This document shows, one piece after another, positions 1 to 6,210 of a stretch of DNA of 7,718 nt (position 1 is its first letter; each line of letters starts with the position of its first letter). Origin of the DNA: Bacteroidales bacterium UBA4866. GTDB lineage: Bacteria; Bacteroidota; Bacteroidia; Bacteroidales; P3. The notes beneath the pieces were generated by a model. That model saw only the letters and a program-made list of their open reading frames with translations. It was not told the DNA's origin and ran no database searches. Made by a program: the position numbers and the translations under genes. The stretch spans positions 42,926 through 50,643 of the forward strand of contig DHDW01000018.1 in assembly GCA_002399565.1 (NCBI GenBank), read 5' to 3'.

Positions 1-75
1 TGGGGTAAAAACTCTTCGTTTAATAAGTTTTATATCTCGTTTTAATAGAAATATATCAAGGTTAGAGAAAAATAT
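1..75 (+). repeat. Left arm of a 75-bp inverted repeat (partner at 7470-7544)
   Basis: Position i here pairs with position 7545-i, without gaps, over 75 bases; I count 7 mismatches (positions 12, 15, 16, 17, 19, 37 and 69). The arm opens with TGGGGTAAAAA, then has a poorly matched 8-base stretch, then a nearly perfect stretch from 20 to 75. It ends about 60 bp before the HU start codon. Because the match begins at base 1, the true arm may extend left beyond the window. No recombinase or transposase gene is visible between the arms. It may be a dispersed intergenic repeat, the end of a mobile element, or a recombination site. Confidence 0.9.
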
Positions 76-85
76 ATCAAGGTTA
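49..85 (+). repeat. 21-bp-period tandem duplication at the inner edge of the left arm
   Basis: The 16-mer AAATATATCAAGGTTA occurs at 49-64 and again at 70-85, a period of 21 bp. The first copy belongs to the inverted repeat and is also present in the right arm; the second copy straddles the arm edge and is absent at the right end. The left arm has therefore gained a partial duplication, or the right arm has lost one. Confidence 0.85.
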
Positions 86-136
86 TTTTCAGCTAAAGTA
101 GGACTAAAAAATTATAAACTAAAAAAAATAGTAATT

Positions 137-589
137 ATGGCTTATTTTTACAGAACAAGAAAGAAATGCTACATTAAGAATGAAGCAAAAGAAGAAAAGT
201 TTTTTGCAGTCCCTGTAACAAAAGGAACTTTGGGAATGGAAGAAATTGCTAAAGAAATCAGTTCAAAAAGCATTGCAAAAGAAAGTGCAATTTTAGCTGT
301 TTTGAAAGAGCTTTCCATAATAATGAAAAACAAATTGAGAGATGGTTATAATCTCAAACTTGATGGCATAGGAACATTTGGAGTTGCCATAACAAGTCTG
401 GGCTACGACAAAGAAGAAAACATAACTCCCAAGAGAGTGAAGTTTAGCAAAATGACTTATCGTGCAGATAGAGATTTGGTGGATGTTCTTGAGGAAATGA
501 AATTTGTGAAAGAACCTCCAGCACCTAAGGGAGCTATTACCAAAGAAATGATTAGACAAATAAGAAAGGCGAAAAGAAATAGAGATTAA
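137..589 (+). CDS. HU-like DNA-binding protein, Bacteroidetes long type
   Basis: This 150-residue protein is a member of the HU/IHF superfamily in the extended form common in Bacteroidota (about 120-160 residues instead of 90). It should bind DNA as a dimer and shape the nucleoid. Residues 1-30 form a beta-rich N-terminal extension, residues 34-70 are the helical dimerisation region, and YNLKLDGIGTFGVAI (71-85) is the HU-type beta turn, the clearest family mark. The arm region (86-110) ends in a short helix (111-122). The tail from 127 is rich in Pro, Lys and Arg and probably adds non-specific DNA contacts. The ATG at 137 follows an A-rich stretch, as is usual in this phylum. I see no clear TAnnTTTG box between the left repeat arm and the gene. 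A specific role cannot be assigned. Confidence 0.88.
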   Translation: MAYFYRTRKKCYIKNEAKEEKFFAVPVTKGTLGMEEIAKEISSKSIAKESAILAVLKELSIIMKNKLRDGYNLKLDGIGTFGVAITSLGYDKEENITPKRVKFSKMTYRADRDLVDVLEEMKFVKEPPAPKGAITKEMIRQIRKAKRNRD

Positions 590-613
590 ATGTAATTCTT
601 ATATGTTAATGAT

Positions 614-621
614 TATATTTG
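614..621 (+). promoter_or_regulatory. Promoter -7 box for the CxxC protein gene
   Basis: TATATTTG matches the Bacteroidetes -7 consensus TAnnTTTG. It would start transcription near 627 and give a leader of about 35 nt before the ATG at 663. No good TTTG -33 element lies at the expected distance, so the call rests on the -7 box and its position. Confidence 0.5.
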
Positions 622-662
622 CCGCTTAAACAATTAATTATAAACCAAAAATTAAAGTTATT

Positions 663-1148
663 ATGAAGAATCAAGAAGTAGACAATTCAATTTGTTGTCC
701 TGAGTTTGACCCAATACCATGGGATGACAAAATAATTGAGTGGGAGAATAAAAGATTTATTAAGGGAAGTGTTTGTACTTTTTTCCACATGCCAATGAAT
801 TTCGGTTCTGTTATGAGAAAGCTTGACCAAAAGATTAGAAGCCAAGGTGCAATAGTAGAGGACAATTTGGGTTTATCTGATCATACGTCAAAGTGGAATA
901 TGGATATTTTCTTGGCAGTTGACAAAGAAGTCCCTGGTGTTGAGAACATAGTTTTAAGTGGTAAGTTTTACAGCAAGGTTTATGAAGGCAATTTCAGGGA
1001 AACTGGTAAATGGTGCAATGACTATAAGGAAATTATCCAATCAAAAGGACTTAACATTAAGAAATGGTATATGTGGTACACAACATGTCCAAAATGTGCT
1101 AAGAAATATGGCAAAAACTATGTTGTAATTGTTGGACAAGTTCAGTAG
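663..1148 (+). CDS. Conserved protein of unknown activity with CCPxFDP and CPKCAKKYG motifs
   Basis: This 161-residue soluble protein has no signal peptide or membrane segment. I recognise it as a family spread among anaerobic bacteria and archaea that databases often label 'hydrolase' without a shown reaction. The marks are CCPEFDPIPWDDK near the N-terminus (11-23), a central FHMPMNFGSVMRKL block (41-54) and the C-terminal TTCPKCAKKYGKNYVV block (140-155). The overall alternation of strands and helices could fit a GyrI-like ligand-binding fold, but that is a guess. C11, C12, C142 and C145 could form a metal or redox site. It stands alone between the HU gene and the ferredoxin gene, with its own promoter box about 40 bp upstream. 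I have no catalytic residue to name, and the 'hydrolase' label should be treated as unproven. Confidence 0.75.
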   Translation: MKNQEVDNSICCPEFDPIPWDDKIIEWENKRFIKGSVCTFFHMPMNFGSVMRKLDQKIRSQGAIVEDNLGLSDHTSKWNMDIFLAVDKEVPGVENIVLSGKFYSKVYEGNFRETGKWCNDYKEIIQSKGLNIKKWYMWYTTCPKCAKKYGKNYVVIVGQVQ

Positions 1149-1222
1149 AATAATTATAAATAAAAAACTACTAATATAAGAACCTGATTATTAATCTCAT
1201 TCAATTAAAAATAAAAAATATT

Positions 1223-1237
1223 TTGATATTATATCAA
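1223..1237. promoter_or_regulatory. Candidate operator, FNR-like dyad
   Basis: TTGATATTATATCAA is a perfect dyad with 7-bp arms around one central base. It resembles the FNR half-sites TTGAT/ATCAA, but with a 5-base rather than 4-base spacer. It lies about 70 bp before the ferredoxin start, a plausible place for an oxygen- or redox-responsive regulator. In DNA this AT-rich such a dyad can arise by chance, so confidence is low. Confidence 0.25.
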
Positions 1238-1267
1238 TAAATCAATTCTCCTTTACGTTAAATTGAT

Positions 1268-1279
1268 GTTACATGTAAC
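1268..1279. promoter_or_regulatory. Candidate operator, 12-bp perfect palindrome
   Basis: GTTACATGTAAC is a perfect palindrome 28 bp before the ferredoxin ATG and 15 bp before a TAAATTTG box. Palindromes of this kind are bound by Crp/FNR-family regulators, but I cannot assign a protein. Its position just upstream of the presumed promoter is the main support. Confidence 0.3.
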
Positions 1280-1294
1280 CAAAATAGTACTAAC

Positions 1295-1302
1295 TAAATT
1301 TG
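1295..1302 (+). promoter_or_regulatory. Possible promoter -7 box of the ferredoxin gene
   Basis: TAAATTTG fits TAnnTTTG exactly but ends only 5 bases before the preferred ATG (1308). If used, transcription would start at or next to the start codon, giving a leaderless or nearly leaderless mRNA. It may instead be a chance match inside an A/T-rich ribosome-binding region. Confidence 0.3.
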
Positions 1303-1307
1303 AAAAT

Positions 1308-1499
1308 ATGGCAGTAGAAAAAGTTTGGATTGAAGAAGGCTGTATAGCCTGTGGATTATGTGCAGACATATGTCCAGAAGTTTTTAAAATAAATGATGTT
1401 GCCAACGTTATTGAAGGTGTTAATTATAAGGATTACACCGATGGAATTAAGGAAGCAGCAGAGTCTTGTCCTGTTGAGGTAATAAAATATTCTGAATAA
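1308..1499 (+). CDS. Small monocluster [4Fe-4S] ferredoxin
   Basis: This 63-residue cytoplasmic electron carrier is of the single-cluster type found in anaerobes and thermophiles. After MAVEKVWIEEG comes CIACGLCADICPEVF (12-26), whose first three Cys (12, 15, 18) should bind the cluster. The fourth ligand should be the Cys of SCPVEVI near the C-terminus. The extra Cys 22 matches the residue that forms a disulfide in Pyrococcus ferredoxin, but the partner Cys is absent here (a Gly lies at the expected place). I chose the ATG at 1308 because relatives begin about ten residues before the first Cys. A longer frame from TTG 1263 or ATG 1266 would add a tail unlike the family and would run through the palindrome at 1268-1279. 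Likely partners are pyruvate:ferredoxin-type oxidoreductases (known of the family). It faces the flavoprotein gene tail to tail across a shared terminator. Confidence 0.9.
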   Translation: MAVEKVWIEEGCIACGLCADICPEVFKINDVANVIEGVNYKDYTDGIKEAAESCPVEVIKYSE

Positions 1500-1521
1500 C
1501 GCCTTGAAAATAGGATAATGC

Positions 1522-1555
1522 AAAAGGAGCAAATTAGAAATAATCTGCTCCTTTT
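1522..1555. terminator. Bidirectional intrinsic terminator between ferredoxin and flavoprotein genes
   Basis: The arms AAAAGGAGCA (1522-1531) and TGCTCCTTTT (1546-1555) pair perfectly around a 14-base loop. The rightward transcript continues into CTTTTTT; the leftward one reads into TTTTG. It sits 22 bp after the ferredoxin stop and about 30 bp beyond the flavoprotein stop, so it can end both transcripts. Confidence 0.85.
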
Positions 1556-1585
1556 CTTTTTTATAGTTGTGTTGTAAAGTATGTA

Positions 1586-2746
1586 TTAGATTACATCCAA
1601 AACTTCTTGTTTTATTTTATCTAACTGTTCTTGGGAAGGGATAAAATTAATATTTGCTCTGTATTTTACTTCAATATTACTTTCTTCCATATATCTATCA
1701 AGAGCTTTCATATTGGCTTGAGCCCATCCATAACTTCCAAATAGAATTCCTTTTCTTCCCTTTGGAGCTAATCCTTGAAGATAGGTTAGAAATGCTGCAA
1801 CAGTTGGAAGGATTCCTTTGTTAAGAGTAGGAGAACCAACACAGATATATTCAGCTTCTATAATTTGAGTCATAATATCTGATATGTGAGTATCTTTTAA
1901 GTCGTATATATAGTAGTTGTATTTCTTGTCTTCAAAGGCTTCTTTAACCATTTGAGCAATCATTTCGGTGGAATGCCACATTGAGTCGTAAACAATTACT
2001 GCTTTCTTATCAGTTTGGTTTGAACCCCATTTTTCATAGTTTTCAAGAATTAGAGAAATGTGTTTTCTCCAAACAATACCATGACTTGGACAAATCATTT
2101 CAATGTCTAAACTTCTAACTATTTCCATTACTCCAACAACTTGAGAAGAGTATGGTAAAACAATATTTGCATAGTATTTCTTTGCTTCTTCCAAAATTGT
2201 TTCAACAGGATACTCGTCATCAAAACGTTCACTTGATGCTATGTGTTGACCGAAGGCATCGTTTGAGAATAAGATTTTTTCTTCAGGGCAATAGGTTACC
2301 ATATTATCTGGCCAATGCACCATTGGAGTCATAACGAAGTGAAGATTTCTTTTCCCAATATTAAGGGTATCTCCTGACTTAACAGTTTGGAATTTCCAAT
2401 CTTTCTTATAATGTAGTCTATGTTCCTTTTCTCCTGCAACTGATGTTATAACTGTTGCATTAGGAAGCATTTCCATAACCTCTGGCATTGCTCCAGAGTG
2501 GTCCATTTCTACGTGATTGGAAATAACATAATCTATCTTCTTTGGGTCAATAATATCGGATATTCTTTCTATTAATTCCTTAGTTAAATATCCTTTTACA
2601 GTGTCTATTAATGTGATTTTCTCATCTACTATTAAATAAGCGTTGTAGGTAGAGCCTCTTTGAGTTAGATAACCATGAAAATTTCTAAGCTTCCAATCAA
2701 TTGCACCTACCCAGTAGATGTCTTTTTTTACTTCTATTGCTTTCAT
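1586..2746 (-). CDS. fprA: A-type flavoprotein (flavo-diiron oxygen/NO reductase)
   Basis: This 386-residue cytoplasmic flavo-diiron protein reduces oxygen to water and/or nitric oxide to nitrous oxide, using electrons from rubredoxin or a related carrier (known of the family). Residues 1-245 are a metallo-beta-lactamase-like domain. The expected iron ligands are all visible: H78, E80 and D82 in NHVEMDHSG, H144 in PMVHWPDN, D163 in SNDAFGQH and H222 in PSHGIVW. Residues 248-386 form a flavodoxin-like FMN domain, with a phosphate loop at YDSMWHSTEMIA (253-264), the GSPTLN loop (304-309) and GSYGW (337-341). There is no C-terminal rubredoxin or reductase extension, so this is the basic class A form. 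The start follows the upstream TPR gene by 13 nt, which suggests co-transcription with the glycosyltransferases, although a separate promoter inside that gene is possible. Whether it prefers oxygen or NO cannot be read from the sequence. Confidence 0.95.
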   Translation of the reverse strand: MKAIEVKKDIYWVGAIDWKLRNFHGYLTQRGSTYNAYLIVDEKITLIDTVKGYLTKELIERISDIIDPKKIDYVISNHVEMDHSGAMPEVMEMLPNATVITSVAGEKEHRLHYKKDWKFQTVKSGDTLNIGKRNLHFVMTPMVHWPDNMVTYCPEEKILFSNDAFGQHIASSERFDDEYPVETILEEAKKYYANIVLPYSSQVVGVMEIVRSLDIEMICPSHGIVWRKHISLILENYEKWGSNQTDKKAVIVYDSMWHSTEMIAQMVKEAFEDKKYNYYIYDLKDTHISDIMTQIIEAEYICVGSPTLNKGILPTVAAFLTYLQGLAPKGRKGILFGSYGWAQANMKALDRYMEESNIEVKYRANINFIPSQEQLDKIKQEVLDVI

Positions 2747-2759
2747 TTTATTTTGTTTT

Positions 2760-5006
2760 TTATCTATTACTTAACATTTGTTTTATTGCATCTCCATATT
2801 CTTGGGCAGCTTTCTTGTTTCCTGCCTTTTTATAATGCTCTTCCAAAAGAGAGTAGAGTTTGATGTAGGCATTTTTTTGGTCAAGTCCGTAGGCTTGATA
2901 AATTGCAAGTAGTTGTTGCATTGTTTGCTCATCGAAACGATCTATTGAAATAATTCCCTTCAAATATTCTTCTGCTCCATAAAGGTCTTGTTGTTTTAGT
3001 TTTATGTTGGCAGCCAGTGAATAGGAAGGAGAATATTTGAAATTATCTTTTATTACTTTATCGCAAAGTAAAAGAGCTTCTTTTTCTTTATTTTGCATAA
3101 AGAGAGCATAAGCCTTGAAATAATTTGCGTTTTCAGAGTTAGGATTTAGTTTAAGCATTTGGTTAGTAAACATAATCACACTATCAGGCAAATTCTTTCT
3201 TAAATAAATTTCACTAAGGCTTATTAATGCTGTTTCGTTTTGAGGGTCTACTTTGATTGCTTTTAAATAAAAAGAGATAGCCTCATCTAATTGTCCCTTA
3301 CTTTTTAATTCAAAAGCCTTAACATCTGATTTATCCTGACGCTTAAGAACAACACAAATTGGCTTACCATCAACCTCAACCTTGTAAACTGTATTCTTTG
3401 GAGGGAAAACTCCACTCCTTAATTGTTCTGGAGCAATTCCTGTATTGCATATTATAGCATAATCCCAATCAACATCTCCTTTTTCATTGTAGCGAATAAA
3501 GGCAGTGGTGAATTTTGCAGTATCATGTCGGAAATAGTAATTAATTGGTTTTGGATGCCAACAAGCAACCACAATTTTATCTCCTGTTGTAAGTTCATCT
3601 TTCTTTGCATTTGCAATAACCCATTCTGAGGCTTCTCTAAGCGAATGGAAATAATAATCTAATTCGTAATTTCCATAAGCTTTATCCATTCCTCCTGATA
3701 GCTCATTGAAATATACATATTGATGTGGGTGATTTCTTATAGAGTGGATGATTGGATTGATTGAAAGAATTCCAAAAGCAGAAAGAACTATTATTTTCCA
3801 ATACTTTTTATCGTAGGCTTTAACTAAGCTTTCTATTCCTAAAGCAGAAAAAGCAACTAAAGGAGGATAAGTGAAGATAGCATGACGCCAACCACCGTAA
3901 ACATTTGATTTGTTTATAATAATCCAGAAGATTGGGAAGATAAATGTAAATAGTAAAACAAAGTAGTAGAACCATTGTTTTTTGTTTTTAAACATTAAAA
4001 CAAATCCTGCCAATGCTCCAAGAATAACAACCATTGGTATTGTTATTAAAATAAACTTAGGAGTATAGTACCAAGGCAAAACATCTGACCACTGTGCTTG
4101 TCCTTCGAAGATTTGACGCAAAGAAATAGCAAATTTAGTCATATTCTCTAATGTTTCTTTTGGATTATCTATTGGAGATTTTATTGCAAAAGGCCAGCTA
4201 ACTACAGCTAAAAAATATCCAAAGAGAACTATTCCCAAACTCCACAAAAGGACTCTAAAAAACTCTTTCTTTAAAAAATTTTGTCTCCAAATATAATATA
4301 CTATAGCAAAAACAGCAAAATATCCTATAACAATTAACCCCCCTATTCTTATGCTTATTGCAAATGCAATTGAAAGAGTGAGCATAATAACTATACTCCA
4401 TTTTATCTTTGGTAATTGTTCTAAAAAAGTAACAATAAAATATATAGTCATTATAGTAGCTGTTGCTAAAGGAAGATCTTTAAGGTTATTGAATGAATGC
4501 CCTATAAAACTTGAAGAAATCAATAATAAAAAAATTGCAAACACACCTGCTCTCCATCCGGATATTTTTTTTGTTAAAAACCCTGTAAAAATTATAGCAA
4601 GCCAACCCATTATTGCGTTTAATCCATGACGAAACTCCATATAATTATCAATAGAAAGAATATGTGTAACTAAATAAGCAAAGTTATCTACGCTCTGTCC
4701 ATAATAAGGCAAATTATATTTCTCAGTAACTACTGCTGCTGTAGAATCATTCCCAAAAGATGAATAATACTTATAAACATTTTCAGCATGTTCATAGTGA
4801 TAGAATTCATCTCCTGAAATACCTGCACTTTGACTTAATAAAATAAGTAATATTAAACTTAATGCAGATAATATTAAGAAAATCAGTTTCCAAATTTTAT
4901 TTGAATTATCAGTTCTATTGAAAGAACTATTATCTAAAATATTTATCTCTTCTTCAGGAAGAGTATTAATTAGATTTTTAGGCTGTTTTGAATTATTTTT
5001 TTTCAT
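2760..5006 (-). CDS. GT-C membrane glycosyltransferase (PMT/ArnT-like) with C-terminal TPR domain
   Basis: This 748-residue inner-membrane protein has a soluble lysine/asparagine-rich N-tail (1-38), then TM1 (39-58) followed directly by SGISGDE-like loop residues AGISGDEFYHYEH (61-73). The D66-E67 pair after TM1 is the usual catalytic or metal-binding mark of GT-C/GT39 enzymes, which use lipid-phosphate sugars. About ten more hydrophobic segments run to residue 420, with GHSFNNLKDLPLA (169-181) in a second loop and GGWRHAIFTYPPL (371-383) near the end. A mixed domain (430-555) follows, then TPR-like helices from about 562 to 740, including GQLDEAISFYLKAIKVDPQ (571-589). The fusion of a GT-C core to TPRs is known in bacteria; the TPRs may bind an acceptor or partner. 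The gene starts 9 nt after the stop of the family 2 glycosyltransferase, so they are almost surely one operon. The sugar and acceptor are unknown, and protein O-glycosylation and surface-glycan decoration are both possible. Confidence 0.85.
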   Translation of the reverse strand: MKKNNSKQPKNLINTLPEEEINILDNSSFNRTDNSNKIWKLIFLILSALSLILLILLSQSAGISGDEFYHYEHAENVYKYYSSFGNDSTAAVVTEKYNLPYYGQSVDNFAYLVTHILSIDNYMEFRHGLNAIMGWLAIIFTGFLTKKISGWRAGVFAIFLLLISSSFIGHSFNNLKDLPLATATIMTIYFIVTFLEQLPKIKWSIVIMLTLSIAFAISIRIGGLIVIGYFAVFAIVYYIWRQNFLKKEFFRVLLWSLGIVLFGYFLAVVSWPFAIKSPIDNPKETLENMTKFAISLRQIFEGQAQWSDVLPWYYTPKFILITIPMVVILGALAGFVLMFKNKKQWFYYFVLLFTFIFPIFWIIINKSNVYGGWRHAIFTYPPLVAFSALGIESLVKAYDKKYWKIIVLSAFGILSINPIIHSIRNHPHQYVYFNELSGGMDKAYGNYELDYYFHSLREASEWVIANAKKDELTTGDKIVVACWHPKPINYYFRHDTAKFTTAFIRYNEKGDVDWDYAIICNTGIAPEQLRSGVFPPKNTVYKVEVDGKPICVVLKRQDKSDVKAFELKSKGQLDEAISFYLKAIKVDPQNETALISLSEIYLRKNLPDSVIMFTNQMLKLNPNSENANYFKAYALFMQNKEKEALLLCDKVIKDNFKYSPSYSLAANIKLKQQDLYGAEEYLKGIISIDRFDEQTMQQLLAIYQAYGLDQKNAYIKLYSLLEEHYKKAGNKKAAQEYGDAIKQMLSNR

Positions 5007-5015
5007 ACTTTAATT

Positions 5016-5945
5016 CTAAAAATTAACTCTCTCCTTTTCTATAACTAAAGGACGATTCAAAATATGTGTATGTATATTTCCAATATATTCACCAATTATT
5101 CCAATAAAAATTAACTGGACTGATGAGAAAAAGAATAAACCTATTAACAATGGTGCTTGTCCCATCGGCATTGAGTCCCAATAAATAATTTTAAAAACTA
5201 AATAAATTATGGCTGCAATTAAGCTAAGAATTGCTGTTAGAAATCCGAACATTGTCGCCAAACGCAAAGGTACTTTTGAATGAGAAGTTATTCCAAGCAT
5301 TGCGATATCATAAAGAGTAAAGAAGTTATTCTTAGTTATTCCTCTTTTTCTTAATGGCTGTTTATATTTAATTATTGCTTTTTCGAATCCTACTTCACAA
5401 ATCAATCCTCTAAAATATGGGTAATTATCATTTATTTCTCGAAGGTGCTTTATAACAACGTTATCATAAAGCCCAAATCCTGTAAAATTTTTAATTAACT
5501 CAACTTCTGATAATTTTGTAACTAAATTATAATACATTTTTCTAAGCTTAAAAAAAATAAAATTTTCTTCAGATTGTTCCTTTACACCAACAACTATTTT
5601 AAATCCTTCTTCCCATTTTTTAATTAACTCGGGGATTAATTCTGGAGGATCTTGAAGATCCGAAACCAAAGAAATAACAGCATCTCCCTTTGCTTGTAAC
5701 ATTGCATAGTATGGAGAACGAATATGTCCAAAATTTCTTGAATTAACAATAACTTTAACATTTTCATCTTGCTCTGCAATTGATTTTAATATCTCTACCG
5801 TTTTATCTTTTGAAGAATTATCAATAAATATATGCTCATATTTATATTGAGGCAATAATTCGAATTGCTTTTTAACTTCTTCATAAAGAGATTTTACATT
5901 TTCTTGCTCATTATAGCAAGGAGAAACAATGCTAATAAGTTTCAT
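5016..5945 (-). CDS. Family 2 glycosyltransferase, DPM1/ArnC/GtrB-like, membrane-anchored
   Basis: This 309-residue enzyme likely transfers a sugar from a nucleotide-sugar to polyprenyl phosphate on the cytoplasmic face of the inner membrane (known of the family). The GT-A domain begins with SIVSPCYNEQENV (5-17). It has IDNSSKDKT (41-49), where the common DDGS is replaced by DNSS, then NSRNFGHIRSPYYAML (68-83) and SDLQDPPELI (95-104), whose D96/D99 would hold the metal and sugar nucleotide. RGLICEVGF (179-187) and QPLRKRGITKNNFF (196-209) fit the acceptor region. Two transmembrane helices (about 228-255 and 264-290) form the anchor, as in GtrB and ArnC relatives. The ATG at 5945 follows an A/T-rich region, and the next gene starts 9 nt after the stop. 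It probably supplies the lipid-linked sugar used by the downstream GT-C enzyme; the sugar itself cannot be predicted. Confidence 0.92.
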   Translation of the reverse strand: MKLISIVSPCYNEQENVKSLYEEVKKQFELLPQYKYEHIFIDNSSKDKTVEILKSIAEQDENVKVIVNSRNFGHIRSPYYAMLQAKGDAVISLVSDLQDPPELIPELIKKWEEGFKIVVGVKEQSEENFIFFKLRKMYYNLVTKLSEVELIKNFTGFGLYDNVVIKHLREINDNYPYFRGLICEVGFEKAIIKYKQPLRKRGITKNNFFTLYDIAMLGITSHSKVPLRLATMFGFLTAILSLIAAIIYLVFKIIYWDSMPMGQAPLLIGLFFFSSVQLIFIGIIGEYIGNIHTHILNRPLVIEKERVNF

Positions 5946-5977
5946 AAACTTAAATTCCGTTTTATTATATAATTTGA

Positions 5978-6085
5978 TTAAATTTGCTCCATCTGGCTTA
6001 TTCCTTTGGAACCTATTTCAATCATTTGTTTTAGCCTCAAATGCAACTTTTCTGATATACTTGACCTAAAACATCCTGCCAACAT
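5978..6085 (-). CDS. Possible 35-residue leader peptide or gene remnant
   Basis: A leftward open frame starts with ATG at 6085 and encodes 35 residues, beginning MLAGCFRSSISEKLHLRLKQ and ending MEQI before TAA at 5978. The frame stays open for 11 codons upstream of that ATG until a TAG. The composition is protein-like (amphipathic SEKLHLRLKQMIEI) and less A/T-only than the flanking DNA. It would lie in the leader of the glycosyltransferase operon, ending 32 bp before the family 2 start. I know no function. It could be a leader peptide, a decayed gene end or part of a genome repeat, and chance is also possible at this length. Confidence 0.25.
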   Translation of the reverse strand: MLAGCFRSSISEKLHLRLKQMIEIGSKGISQMEQI

Positions 6086-6135
6086 CACAACTTTCAGCTT
6101 TCTTTTATTTATTAAAATCTAATATTTTCAACCTA

Positions 6136-6143
6136 CAAATGTA
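6136..6143 (-). promoter_or_regulatory. Possible promoter -7 box for the leftward glycosyltransferase operon
   Basis: On the minus strand this reads TACATTTG, matching TAnnTTTG. Transcription would begin near 6130, giving a leader of about 185 nt before the family 2 start codon. It is the only good leftward box I see in 5946-6210. A -33 TTTG is not found at the normal distance. Confidence 0.4.
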
Positions 6144-6163
6144 CAAATAATATTCAAAATGTG

Positions 6164-6171
6164 TAAATTTG
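6164..6171 (+). promoter_or_regulatory. Promoter -7 box for the O-antigen ligase-like gene
   Basis: TAAATTTG matches TAnnTTTG and predicts a start near 6177, leaving a leader of about 34 nt before ATG 6211. It is arranged divergently, 20 bp from the leftward box at 6136-6143, so the two promoters may affect each other. Confidence 0.5.
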
Positions 6172-6210
6172 CAACTAAATCATTTATTCTTTTAAAGAAA
6201 ATTTTATTCT

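Noticed and set aside
1263..1307. Longer ferredoxin start at TTG 1263 or ATG 1266
   Set aside because: The added 14-15 residues are unlike the N-termini of monocluster ferredoxins, and the extension runs through the palindrome and the TAAATTTG box.
4351..4629. Rightward open frame of 92 codons
   Set aside because: It lies antisense inside the well-supported membrane glycosyltransferase gene and has no family resemblance; the other short overlapping frames (for example 293-559, 671-865, 2152-2334 and 3423-3629) were dropped for the same reason.
6187..6199. TTCTTTTAAAGAA dyad just before ATG 6211 as an operator
   Set aside because: It is a low-complexity A/T-rich dyad of a kind expected by chance in this region, with no other support.
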